Assembly: GCA_017429695.1 (NCBI GenBank)
Contig: JAFROK010000058.1
Coordinates: forward strand, 1 to 64,000
From: Clostridia bacterium
GTDB taxonomy: Bacteria > Bacillota > Clostridia > Christensenellales > Aristaeellaceae
Length of the DNA: 64,000 bases
Reading direction: 5' to 3'
Shown here: positions 8,417 through 15,919 of the stretch, piece after piece
Numbering within the stretch: position 1 is the first letter of the stretch
Layout: the number at the start of each line of letters is the position of its first letter
The notes under the pieces: generated by a model
The model's input: only the letters and a program-made list of their open reading frames with translations
Databases searched by the model: none
Told to the model about the DNA's origin: nothing
Position numbers and translations under genes: made by a program

Positions 8417-8898
8417 CCTTCACTCATCCTTTCCTGTAATTTCAGCCGGGCCCGATGATATGTGACGCGCGCCCAGTTTTCCGTCTTTCCGAAGATGGTA
8501 CCGATCTGCTGGAAAGACAGTTCGCCGAAGACCCTCAGTTCGAAGATTTCCCGGTAGGGATCTTCCAGTCCGTGCAGTGCCACATGAATCCGGAAGGAGG
8601 AATCCTTGTTTTCGATATCCAGCTCGATGTTTTCGTCGGCCGCCGGCATTTCCTCCGGCATTTCCGTCATCCGGCCCTGCTTCCGTTTCTCATCCAGGAA
8701 GCGGTTTTTCGCGATCGCGCACAGCCAGGTCACTTCGTCGGCTTCCTTCCGGTAATCCGTCGATTTGTAGAAGGCCCGGAAGAATGTATCCTGGGTAATT
8801 TCCTCCGCGGAATGCCTGTCGCCGCACAGGGTCATCACATAGGAGAACACCCGCATGTAGTAGGCATCATAGAGTCTCTGGCAGGTTTCGCTGTCCAC
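8413..8898 (-). CDS. ECF-type RNA polymerase sigma factor
   Basis: A 161-residue sigma-70-family protein of the extracytoplasmic function group. Region 2 spans about residues 8-75 (YMRVFSYVMTLCGD, EITQDTFFRAF, TWLCAIAKNRFLDEKR) and region 4 about residues 105-158 (FELRVFGELSFQQIGTIFG, RVTYHRARLKLQERM). Regions 1 and 3 are absent, as expected. It heads the operon with the anti-sigma and DUF4097 genes and lies 37 bp downstream of an ECF-type promoter, so it probably activates its own transcription. Confidence 0.92.
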   Translation of the reverse strand: MDSETCQRLYDAYYMRVFSYVMTLCGDRHSAEEITQDTFFRAFYKSTDYRKEADEVTWLCAIAKNRFLDEKRKQGRMTEMPEEMPAADENIELDIENKDSSFRIHVALHGLEDPYREIFELRVFGELSFQQIGTIFGKTENWARVTYHRARLKLQERMSEG

Positions 8899-8934
8899 GC
8901 ATCATCACCTCCTTCCTTCCCGGTTTACATGGAT

Positions 8935-8962
8935 TAGACGCGTGAGTTTCCGTTTCGTTACA
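8935..8962 (-). promoter_or_regulatory. ECF-sigma promoter of the sigma operon (autoregulation)
   Basis: On the minus strand TGTAAC (8957-8962) and CGTCTA (8935-8940) are separated by 16 bp. An AAC-type -35 and a CGTC-type -10 at this spacing are the known signature of promoters used by ECF sigma factors in Bacillota, and the site lies just ahead of the sigma gene start at 8898. Confidence 0.7.
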
Positions 8963-9035
8963 AAAAAAATGAAAAAAATAAAAAAAGTTTTCCGCTTCCT
9001 ATTATACGCCCGCAGAGGAAAAAAACAATCAGTTA

Positions 9036-9044
9036 TGGTATAAT
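9036..9044 (+). promoter_or_regulatory. Extended -10 promoter of the MscS-type gene
   Basis: A perfect TATAAT (9039-9044) is preceded by TG one base upstream, making an extended -10 element 36 bp ahead of the ATG at 9080. No good -35 is visible, which an extended -10 can tolerate. Confidence 0.55.
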
Positions 9045-9079
9045 GCTTCCGTAATGACTGATGAAACGGAGGAACGGTC

Positions 9080-10021
9080 ATGCAAAATCTCCTGATTGCG
9101 GCTTCCCGCGCGACCCCGACGCCCCTTCCGGCAACGCCGACCCCGGCGCCCACCGGTCTCACCGAAGTCATGAAAGCGGAAGGCAAAGACGCTTTTGCCG
9201 CCGCCATTGATACGGCCAAAGCGGCCTGGAACAGCCTGCCCCATGTCGTTGTCCGCCTGATCCTGGCACTGGGCGTGCTGATCCTCGGCCTGATTATCCT
9301 GAAGATCGGCAAGTTAATCATCCGCAAAGTGGTCCGCCGCCGCAGCCTGAAAAACCCGGCCGCCGTGCATCGGGCGGACACACGGCGGTCGATTATCACC
9401 AGTATTTTCAATTATATCATGTTCTTCGTCATGGCCACCGTCATTCTCCGGCTCTTCGGCGTGGATGTCACATCCATCCTGGCGGCCGCCGGAGTGGTCG
9501 GTGTTGCCGTGGCCTTCGGCGCCCAGACGCTGGTCAAGGATATCCTGTCCGGCCTGTTCATCTGGGGCGAGGGCAGCATCGCTGTCGGGGATATCGTCAC
9601 CATCAACGACCTGAGCGGCACCGTGGAATCCATTTCCATCCGCACCACCACCATCCGCAATTACAACGGCAACCTCTGCACCATTCCCAACGGCGATATC
9701 CGGACCCTGACCAACATGAGCCGCTCCTTCAAGCGCGCCATCGTCAATGTCCCCTGCCCCTATGAGGAAAACCAGGAGCGCATCGTCGCCATGGTCCGGG
9801 AGGAAATGGCCATCGCCGCGGAAGAAATCGAGGGCATCAACACGGTCCCCGAGGTCATGAGCATCGTGTCCTTTGATACCCATGCCGTTATCCTCCAGAT
9901 TGCCGTCCCCTGCCCGATCGGCGAACACTGGCGCATCGAAAGGGACATCCGTACCCGCGTTAAAGCCCGCTTCGATTGCGAAGGCATCATCATGCCCCAC
10001 TACACGCTTCCGAAAGAATAA
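9080..10021 (+). CDS. mscS: MscS-type mechanosensitive ion channel
   Basis: A 313-residue membrane channel that would open under membrane tension to release solutes during osmotic downshock. After a Pro/Thr-rich N-terminus come three hydrophobic segments at about residues 57-80, 110-135 and 140-160. The pore-lining segment has the Gly/Ala-rich pattern VGVAVAFGAQTLVKD followed by ILSGLFI, typical of MscS TM3. The beta domain follows (GDIVTINDLSGTVESIS, then IPNGDI). A ribosome site GGAGG precedes the ATG. It is transcribed away from the sigma operon and faces the amino-acid transporter operon across a shared terminator. Length and layout are normal for the small-conductance family. Confidence 0.93.
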   Translation: MQNLLIAASRATPTPLPATPTPAPTGLTEVMKAEGKDAFAAAIDTAKAAWNSLPHVVVRLILALGVLILGLIILKIGKLIIRKVVRRRSLKNPAAVHRADTRRSIITSIFNYIMFFVMATVILRLFGVDVTSILAAAGVVGVAVAFGAQTLVKDILSGLFIWGEGSIAVGDIVTINDLSGTVESISIRTTTIRNYNGNLCTIPNGDIRTLTNMSRSFKRAIVNVPCPYEENQERIVAMVREEMAIAAEEIEGINTVPEVMSIVSFDTHAVILQIAVPCPIGEHWRIERDIRTRVKARFDCEGIIMPHYTLPKE

Positions 10022-10039
10022 TCCCCTACCATAAGCATT

Positions 10040-10070
10040 GGGGCTACCTTCCAAAAGGCAGCCCCGTTAT
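10040..10070. terminator. Bidirectional intrinsic terminator
   Basis: GGGGCT / AGCCCC enclose a second CCTT / AAGG stem with one mismatch between them; the plus-strand tail is GTTATTTT. It lies between the convergent channel gene and the ABC ATPase gene and can serve both. Confidence 0.7.
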
Positions 10071-10085
10071 TTTGCCATCCTGAAG

Positions 10086-10829
10086 TTACAGTACCTTATT
10101 CAGGAAATCCTTTGTCCGCTGTTCCTTCGGTGCCGAGAAAAGTTCATGCGGTTCCCCTTCTTCCACAATCTTCCCTTCATCAAAGAACAGCACCCGGTCG
10201 CCGACCTCCCGCGCGAATCCCATCTCGTGCGTCACACACACCATGGTCATACCGCTCTTCGCCAGCTCCTTCATCACGTCCAGCACTTCCCCGACCATTT
10301 CCGGATCCAGCGCCGACGTCGGCTCGTCAAACAGCATCACTTCCGGTTCCATGCACAGTGCCCTGACAATCGCAATCCGCTGCTTCTGCCCGCCGGACAG
10401 CTGGCTCGGATAAGCGCCAGCCCGGTCCGCCAGGCCGACCCGCTCCAGCAGTGCCATAGCTTTGTCCGTCGCGTCCTTTTCGCTGACCTTCTTCAGCTTC
10501 ATCGGTGCCAGCGTCATGTTCTTCAGCACCGTCATATGCGGAAACAGGTTGAAATGCTGGAACACCATGCCCATCTTCTGCCGGTGGATATTGATATCCA
10601 CACTGGGAGAGGTAATATCCACGCCTTCAAAGCAGATCGTTCCCTTTGTCGGCCGCTCCAGCAGGTTCAGGCAGCGCAGGAAGGTGGACTTTCCGCTGCC
10701 GGAAGGCCCGATGACCACCATCACCTCGCCCCGGTGCACATCCGCGTCCACGCCCTGCAGCGCTTTCAGTTTTCCTTCGTTGAAGTGCTTTTCCAGTCCC
10801 CGCACTTCAATCACGTTTTCAGTGGTCAC
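10086..10829 (-). CDS. Polar amino-acid ABC transporter ATP-binding protein
   Basis: A 247-residue ATPase of the GlnQ/HisP group that powers uptake from the cytoplasmic face. Walker A is GPSGSGKST at about residues 38-46, the Q-loop [13 protein letters not shown] near 88, the ABC signature LSGGQKQR near 142, Walker [12 protein letters not shown] near 165 and the switch His in [11 protein letters not shown] near 200. The [10 protein letters not shown] phrase is typical of amino-acid rather than sugar or peptide importers. It starts at a GTG with AAAGGAGG upstream and overlaps the end of the permease gene by 11 bp. Confidence 0.93.
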   Translation of the reverse strand: MTTENVIEVRGLEKHFNEGKLKALQGVDADVHRGEVMVVIGPSGSGKSTFLRCLNLLERPTKGTICFEGVDITSPSVDINIHRQKMGMVFQHFNLFPHMTVLKNMTLAPMKLKKVSEKDATDKAMALLERVGLADRAGAYPSQLSGGQKQRIAIVRALCMEPEVMLFDEPTSALDPEMVGEVLDVMKELAKSGMTMVCVTHEMGFAREVGDRVLFFDEGKIVEEGEPHELFSAPKEQRTKDFLNKVL

Positions 10830-12312
10830 TGGAACGCAGCCTCCTTTCCAGCCTTCCGACCAGCCATGTAAAGAACATGACCACCACCAGGTAAATCAGG
10901 GCTACCGCCAGCAACGGCATAAACGGCGAATAGGTCAGGCCACGGATGGTTTCCCCGCCCTTGGTCAGGTCCATGACCGCCACATAGCCCGCAACGCTGG
11001 TTTCTTTCAGCAGCACGATAAACTCGTTGGCCAGGGCCGGCAGCACGCTCTTCAGCGCCTGCGGCACGATGATATGGCGCATGGTCTGCACATAGTTGAA
11101 TCCCAGGCTCCGTCCGGCTTCCAGCTGGCCCCGGTCCACCGCCATGATGCCGCCGCGGATAATTTCCGCCACATACGCGCCGGAGTTGATGCCGAATGCC
11201 AGCGAACCGATCAGGGTGCCGTTCTGGGCGCCGGCAAAGATCACATAGTAGATGATCATCAGCTGAACGACCACCGGCGTGCCCCGGATCACGGTCAGGT
11301 AGGTCTTGCAGATCCCGTTCACAATACCCAGCAGGCTCTTTCCCAGTCCGGGGCGCATATTCTCCGCGTTCTGGTCCCAGGTGGAACGCACCACCGCCAC
11401 CAACACGCCGATGGCAATACCCAGCAGCACGGCGAACAGCGTAATCTCCAGGGTTGTCACCAGGCCGTTGGTCAGGAATGTCCACCGGTTGTCGTCCAGG
11501 AAATTCTGCCGGAAGTCCTTCTCAATCGCCGCCATCTGCTTTTCAGGTGTGATCTGGGCGATCACGGATGCCAGCAGCGCGCTTCCCTTTTCTTCCCGGC
11601 TGAGCTCCTGTTCCGCATCCGCTTCAGTGACCTTCTCCAGGTCCGTCAGCATTTCCTGAAGCAGGCTTTCCTCTTCAGGCGCGAGGGTAATCCGGTCCGC
11701 CAGGCTTTCCAGCAGCGCCCTGGCCTGCTCATCTTTATCCGTCTGCGTCGTTTCCGGTTTGTCCCGCATGGTCACCGTCGCCGCAACGCTGTATCCGCTG
11801 TAGGGCGATTCCATAAAGAAACCGAGAATCAGGCTTTCCGTTTCCTCCCGCTTTCCCAGGTGTCCAGCTTTTCCACTGACGGATGTTTCCTCGGTTTCGG
11901 CAAATCCGGCCTGCCGGGCCGCCTCCTCCAGCGATCCTTTGATGGCATAAATCCGGATTTCCTCCCCGGGGTTATCCTTGCTGTAAAAAGCATAGAAATT
12001 CGTCAGCTCGTTCCCGTCCGGATCCGCTTCCGGAATGGCTTTCCCGTCGGCGTCCTTGATCCGCTTTCCGTCCGGACCCAGCTTATACTTCAGCTTATCC
12101 TTGTAACCCGGAATCGGATTGACTTCCGCCATCTTGACATAGCGGTTCTCGCCTTCCAGGTAGCCAACCAGCACCGTGGAAGGAAGCTTGCTCAGTTCTT
12201 CCTTTTTCAGCGTTTCCGCGTCACGCAGCGCAAAATGCGCATAGATTCCCCCGGCAATCAGGATCACCGCAATGATCACTCCCGCCAGGATCCATTTTTT
12301 CTTCTTGCTCAT
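10819..12312 (-). CDS. Amino-acid ABC transporter permease with large extracytoplasmic N-terminal domain
   Basis: A 497-residue protein, about twice the usual 215-250 residues of HisM/GlnP-type permeases. Residues 8-28 are a membrane helix, and residues 30-265 are hydrophilic and predicted outside the membrane, with long Glu/Lys/Ala-rich helices near 195-260. The permease domain fills the last 225 residues: a [17 protein letters not shown] helix, [15 protein letters not shown], and the EAA loop [16 protein letters not shown] that docks to the ATPase. The N-terminal part is not a recognisable solute-binding domain. A separate binding protein is encoded upstream at 12379-13119. The extension may help capture the binding protein or span the wall; that is conjecture. 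Confidence 0.88.
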   Translation of the reverse strand: MSKKKKWILAGVIIAVILIAGGIYAHFALRDAETLKKEELSKLPSTVLVGYLEGENRYVKMAEVNPIPGYKDKLKYKLGPDGKRIKDADGKAIPEADPDGNELTNFYAFYSKDNPGEEIRIYAIKGSLEEAARQAGFAETEETSVSGKAGHLGKREETESLILGFFMESPYSGYSVAATVTMRDKPETTQTDKDEQARALLESLADRITLAPEEESLLQEMLTDLEKVTEADAEQELSREEKGSALLASVIAQITPEKQMAAIEKDFRQNFLDDNRWTFLTNGLVTTLEITLFAVLLGIAIGVLVAVVRSTWDQNAENMRPGLGKSLLGIVNGICKTYLTVIRGTPVVVQLMIIYYVIFAGAQNGTLIGSLAFGINSGAYVAEIIRGGIMAVDRGQLEAGRSLGFNYVQTMRHIIVPQALKSVLPALANEFIVLLKETSVAGYVAVMDLTKGGETIRGLTYSPFMPLLAVALIYLVVVMFFTWLVGRLERRLRSSDH

Positions 12313-12335
12313 ATACTTCTCACATAACGATAAAA

Positions 12336-12359
12336 TTCTGCCGCCTTTCGGCGGCAGAA
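12336..12359 (-). terminator. Intercistronic attenuating hairpin in the amino-acid transporter operon
   Basis: A perfect 10-bp stem TTCTGCCGCC / GGCGGCAGAA with a TTTC loop, followed on the minus strand by TTTTA, lies between the binding-protein and permease genes. It probably lets only part of transcription through, so that the binding protein is made in excess. Confidence 0.7.
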
Positions 12360-12378
12360 ATGAATACAGGATCAGGGA

Positions 12379-13119
12379 TTATTCTTCAGTCGGAATATAC
12401 TTGCTGATGATCTCCTGCAGTTTGCCTTCTTCTTCCAGCTCGATCAGCGCGTCGTCGATCTTCTCCAGCAGTTCCTTGTTGTCCAGTGCGATCGCGATCG
12501 CATAGTCTTCCACCGCGTATTCGGTCTCCAGGATCTTCAGGCCGGCATTCTTGGCCACGAAGCTCTTCGCGGGTTCATTGTCGATGATCACGCAGTCCAC
12601 ATTGCCGTTCACCAGCGCCAGCACGGCGTCGGGGCCGGTCTTGAACTTCTTCACCCGGTCAGCGCCGAAGTCGCCCGTGCAGTAGATGTCACCCGTGGTG
12701 CTCTGTTGTACGCCGACGATATAGGTGGCGCCTTCCGCTCCCAGGTCGTCCACGCTGGTGATCGGGGAACCTTCCTTCACGATAACCGCCTGGATGCCCT
12801 TGGCGTAGCTCTGGCTGAAGTTCACGTTCTGCAGGCGCTCAGGGGTCACGGTCATGCCGGCCATGCCCATCAGCACTTTACCGGTCGTCACAGCGGGGAT
12901 GATCGCGTCGAAGTCCATGTCGACGATTTCCAGGTCCATGCCCAGCTTCTCGGCGATGGCCGCAGCGATTTCCGCGTCGATGCCGACGATCACTTCGTTT
13001 TCATAATACTCATAGGGCGGGAAAGCCGCGTTGGTTCCCATGGTCAGCGTTTCCGCCATGGCTGCGAAAGCAGGAATCATCAGGCACATTGCCAGCAGTA
13101 CCGCAAACAGTTTCTTCAT
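12379..13119 (-). CDS. Polar amino-acid ABC transporter substrate-binding protein
   Basis: A 246-residue exported binding protein of family 3. A signal peptide (KKLFAVLLAMCLMIPAFAAMA) is followed by the typical start TLTMGTNAAFPPYEYYEN, then GIDAEIAAAIAEKLGMDLEI. The amino-acid-contacting segments GMAGMTVTPERLQNVNFS and VGVQQSTTGD are in the expected places. There is no lipobox, which is unusual for a Gram-positive binding protein and suggests it is held by other means, perhaps the permease extension. It is the first gene of the operon behind a strong promoter with ArgR-box-like sites, which hints at arginine or a related basic amino acid as substrate. Confidence 0.92.
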   Translation of the reverse strand: MKKLFAVLLAMCLMIPAFAAMAETLTMGTNAAFPPYEYYENEVIVGIDAEIAAAIAEKLGMDLEIVDMDFDAIIPAVTTGKVLMGMAGMTVTPERLQNVNFSQSYAKGIQAVIVKEGSPITSVDDLGAEGATYIVGVQQSTTGDIYCTGDFGADRVKKFKTGPDAVLALVNGNVDCVIIDNEPAKSFVAKNAGLKILETEYAVEDYAIAIALDNKELLEKIDDALIELEEEGKLQEIISKYIPTEE

Positions 13120-13171
13120 AAAAGATCCTCTCCTTCTTCATGCTCGTTCTGTCCCGAACGATGATGGGGAG

Positions 13172-13200
13172 AGTATATCATTCTCTCCCCATCCCGTCAA
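13172..13200 (-). promoter_or_regulatory. Strong promoter of the amino-acid transporter operon
   Basis: On the minus strand TTGACG (13195-13200) and TATACT (13172-13177) are exactly 17 bp apart, 53 bp upstream of the binding-protein ATG. Confidence 0.75.
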
Positions 13201-13266
13201 TACATATATTCATTAATTTCCAACTTTTTAATGCATATATTCATTTTTTATGCATTTTCAGTGAAT
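13200..13266 (-). promoter_or_regulatory. ArgR-box-like direct repeats upstream of the transporter promoter
   Basis: On the minus strand ATGAATATATGCAT (13231-13244) and ATGAATATATGTAT (13200-13213) lie 31 bp apart, about three helical turns, with the second touching the -35 box; a weaker related site is at 13250-13266. They resemble the Bacillota ARG box (ATGAATA followed by an AT-rich core and TKCA). Binding by ArgR is an inference. Confidence 0.45.
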
Positions 13267-13422
13267 AAAACAACAAAAATGCATCCAGGTTCCCCAACTC
13301 ACAACCGGCGGTTCTCAGATTTCAAACATACATCTTACTTTGCAACTGAGCGCCACTAACCACTGCGATCGCCGTTACCCATTCCTGCTGCGCTAACACT
13401 TGCAGCAATGGACGACTGCGCA

Positions 13423-13457
13423 TAACCACTAATCACTAACCACTAATCACTAATCAC
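13423..13457. repeat. Short tandem repeat, five 7-bp units TAAYCAC
   Basis: Five units alternate TAACCAC and TAATCAC without interruption. The last units overlap the 3' end of the SGNH hydrolase gene and supply its final codons and stop. Between this array and the transporter promoter (13267-13422) I see only scattered inverted repeats such as CTGCTGC / GCAGCA near 13390 and no gene. Confidence 0.85.
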
Positions 13458-14492
13458 TTTCTTCAGGAACTCCGCCAGCAACAGCCCCGCCTTCCGGTTC
13501 CACACCGCGTTCGGATGATACCTGGCCCCCATATCCTCCGGCCCGTAATCCGGCAGGGCAAACGTAAACACATCCGCCATCCCTTCATGCCGCACTTTCC
13601 CGACTGCCTCCTCCGCCAGTTCCGGATGGGAGGACGTTCCCGGCAGGATCCACACAATCTTCGCCTTGGGGTTGTTCTTCCGCACCTTCTCCAGCAGCGT
13701 CACGCACCCTGCCACCACCGTTTCCCGGTCCTGTTCAAAGCTTCCCTTCTGCTCCATGCCGCCGCAGTCGTTGGTCAGCAGGCGGATGCATACGATATCC
13801 GGCTGCCACGCGGAAAAATCATTTTCCAGCGTGCACCCGCGCTGCTCCGCCGCTTCGCCCCGCAGCACGCCGGCAATTTCCTCATAGTGATCGGTCATGT
13901 TGCCCGATGTTTTATGTTCCCAGTCCCAGCATACGCCCCATCCGCTCTGGCTCATCACCCGCCGCTCCGCGTTCAGCTCCCGGCAGGCCACATCGGAATA
14001 GTTCCCGGTAGCGGAAAACCAGATCGTGATCCATTCGTCGTTGCCCTTCGGCGCCAGCGATCCTTCGCCGCTGGTCAGGCTGTCCCCGATGAATTCGATT
14101 TTCAGGTCCCGGGGCTTCAGTTCTTCCGCCGTTCCGTCCATCCGCAGCGTCCGGATCAGCACCGTTGCCTCCGGCGAATCCGGCATGCACTGGGTTTCCT
14201 TCACCAGGCTGATCAGCCGGCTGTGTTCCGGGTCCATTCCCAGCACCAGCGGATAAAACCGCACCCCGGGTTCCACCGGAAACCGGGCCACCGGATATCC
14301 GTCCGCCAGCACCATCATCCACATAATCGGCTTCATGGCCGGCGCTTCCAATTCCGCCCACAGGTCGGATCCCTTAAACTGCAGCTCCACCCCGCTGCCT
14401 GTCCAGTCCAGTGCCAGCGGCCACCGGTTCCGGTCCATCCGTCCGATAATCCGCAGTTTCGGATTCTCCGGCTCAACGCGCATCAGCGTCAT
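13443..14492 (-). CDS. SGNH/GDSL esterase with N-terminal beta domain (CE2-like)
   Basis: A 349-residue enzyme with no signal peptide, so cytoplasmic. The first 130 residues are beta-rich and carry WTGSGVELQFKG, a carbohydrate-esterase 2-type jelly roll; the SGNH hydrolase follows with the nucleophile block FIGDSLTSGEG near residue 145, an LLTND block near 245 and the catalytic His in ARYHPNAVWN near 328. It probably removes acetyl groups from sugars. I start it at the ATG at 14492, eight bases after GGAG, rather than a GTG three codons earlier. It overlaps the upstream small membrane-protein gene by 20 bp. Its last four codons and stop are made of the 7-bp tandem repeat. Confidence 0.82.
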   Translation of the reverse strand: MTLMRVEPENPKLRIIGRMDRNRWPLALDWTGSGVELQFKGSDLWAELEAPAMKPIMWMMVLADGYPVARFPVEPGVRFYPLVLGMDPEHSRLISLVKETQCMPDSPEATVLIRTLRMDGTAEELKPRDLKIEFIGDSLTSGEGSLAPKGNDEWITIWFSATGNYSDVACRELNAERRVMSQSGWGVCWDWEHKTSGNMTDHYEEIAGVLRGEAAEQRGCTLENDFSAWQPDIVCIRLLTNDCGGMEQKGSFEQDRETVVAGCVTLLEKVRKNNPKAKIVWILPGTSSHPELAEEAVGKVRHEGMADVFTFALPDYGPEDMGARYHPNAVWNRKAGLLLAEFLKKVISD

Positions 14493-14781
14493 CCGATTCA
14501 CTCCTTTGTTTGTTTTTCCTGTTCGCCCGGACTATGCCGGCAATCACCACCGTCATCAGCAGCGTCACCAGTCCGTACAGGATCCAGCGCGCCAACTGTA
14601 TCGGCTCCTTTTTATCAAACACCATAAAGATAATATCGGCTGTCAGCAGGCACCATCCGCCCATTACCAGCACAGATCCCCAGGCTGCGATGCATTCTTT
14701 CCATGTCCGGGGTTGATCACTTTCCGCCTTCTTACAGGCAATCTCCGCAACCCCGAATATCAGTTCCAGCAAATCCGCCAT
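14473..14781 (-). CDS. Small two-helix membrane protein of unknown function
   Basis: A 102-residue protein starting at the ATG at 14781, eight bases after GAGGAGG. It has two hydrophobic segments, around residues 35-55 (AWGSVLVMGGWCLLTADIIF) and 65-85 (WILYGLVTLLMTVVIAGIV), and a charged C-terminus. I do not recognise a family. It overlaps the start of the esterase gene and is probably in the same transcript. Confidence 0.65.
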   Translation of the reverse strand: MADLLELIFGVAEIACKKAESDQPRTWKECIAAWGSVLVMGGWCLLTADIIFMVFDKKEPIQLARWILYGLVTLLMTVVIAGIVRANRKNKQRSESDDADAR

Positions 14782-15120
14782 TTTCTTTTCCTCCTCAACC
14801 AACAGCTTTCATTACGATAGACGCTTCCTCTTTCCAAATCGTTCCATCAGATCACTGTCAGCCGCGGATTATCCGCCAGGAGGGTTGCTGCCTTTTTTGT
14901 CAGAAGACCCCCGTCCGGCGGGAGCCTCAATCTTTCCGGTCAGCGCCATCATATCATAAGAAAGTCCTGCCAACAAGAGGACGAGCCGGCCTTTCCGGAA
15001 TAAAACCGGTCATGACAGGAATTTGCCTGCGGCGCATCGAATTTGTATATTTTAAGGAATACCGATTCATATAAAAATCACCCCGATCATATCATCAAAA
15101 AGCAAACGGAGGAAAAACCA
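14782..15120. other. Divergent intergenic region without a visible gene
   Basis: This 339-bp stretch separates the small membrane-protein gene (minus) from the acetyltransferase gene (plus). It must hold both promoters. Its right end is AT-rich (15045-15100), but I could not fix a convincing -35/-10 pair, and no conserved RNA element is obvious. Confidence 0.5.
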
Positions 15121-15762
15121 ATGACTGAACAGGAAAGAATGAAAGCCGGCTACATGTGGATGGATGACGCGGAAAACATGGCCATGCAGTCCCGGGCCCG
15201 GGAGCTTGTGGCGAAGTTCAACGCCCTTCCGCCCGAGGCCAACCGGGAACGCATGGAAATGAACCCGGACATGTTCGGCAGCTGCGGCAAAAACGTCTGG
15301 ATCGTCCCGCCGATGAAATTCACCATCGGAAAGCATATTTTCATCGGTGAAGGCTGCTATTTCAACCAGGGCATCACCATGATTGACGACTGGAAAATCG
15401 AAATCGGCGATCACTGCCTCTTCGGCCCGAACGTCACCCTCTGCACCACCGGCCATGCCATTTCACCGAGGCATCGTATGGACGGCATGTATTCCTTCCC
15501 AATCAAAATCGGCAACAACTGCTGGATCGGCGCGAACGTGGTCATCCTGCCGGATGTGACCATCGGCGACAACAGCGTCATCGGCGCCGGAAGCATTGTT
15601 ACGAAGGACATTCCCGCCAACGTCATCGCCTTCGGATCCCCCTGCCATGTCTACCGGGAAATCAATGAACGCGACGACGAATACTACTTCAAAAACCACC
15701 GTTTCGATGAACAGCCGATGCGGGAAGGCGAAAAGCCCGAGCTGGACTTCATGGACAAATGA
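15121..15762 (+). CDS. maa: Maltose/galactoside O-acetyltransferase-type enzyme
   Basis: A 213-residue cytoplasmic enzyme that would transfer acetyl from acetyl-CoA to a sugar hydroxyl. The N-terminal Maa domain (QERMKAGYMWMDDAENMAMQ) is followed by hexapeptide repeats of a left-handed beta helix (IGEGCYFNQGITMID, IGNNCWIGANVVILPDVTIG, IGAGSIVTKDIPANVIAFG). The expected catalytic His lies in CTTGHAI near residue 114. The ATG at 15121 is chosen for its GGAGG; the longer upstream frame is not conserved-looking. It stands alone. Length is normal; the true sugar acceptor cannot be told. Confidence 0.92.
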   Translation: MTEQERMKAGYMWMDDAENMAMQSRARELVAKFNALPPEANRERMEMNPDMFGSCGKNVWIVPPMKFTIGKHIFIGEGCYFNQGITMIDDWKIEIGDHCLFGPNVTLCTTGHAISPRHRMDGMYSFPIKIGNNCWIGANVVILPDVTIGDNSVIGAGSIVTKDIPANVIAFGSPCHVYREINERDDEYYFKNHRFDEQPMREGEKPELDFMDK

Positions 15763-15825
15763 TGCCTTTTCCCTGCCGTTCCTTCTGAAAACAGGCGCTT
15801 GACTTAGAGCCGGCTTCATACTTTA

Positions 15826-15852
15826 TGATGATGCCGCATTCATCATCATATG
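15826..15852. promoter_or_regulatory. Perfect inverted repeat upstream of larC
   Basis: TATGATGATG / CATCATCATA form a perfect 10-bp stem with a 7-nt spacer, 68 bp ahead of larC. The AT-rich symmetry suits an operator, and the first half overlaps a possible -10 (TATGAT) whose TTGACT -35 is 19 bp upstream. There is no U-tract, so it is not a terminator. Confidence 0.45.
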
Positions 15853-15919
15853 ATTTCTTATTGAATTGCATACTGTCCGGAATGCCGGACATCCATGACA
15901 GACAGGAGGAGCCGTCAGA

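Noticed and set aside
10462-12327. Open frame of 621 codons on the plus strand
   Set aside because: Antisense of the ABC ATPase and permease genes, whose motifs are unmistakable on the other strand.
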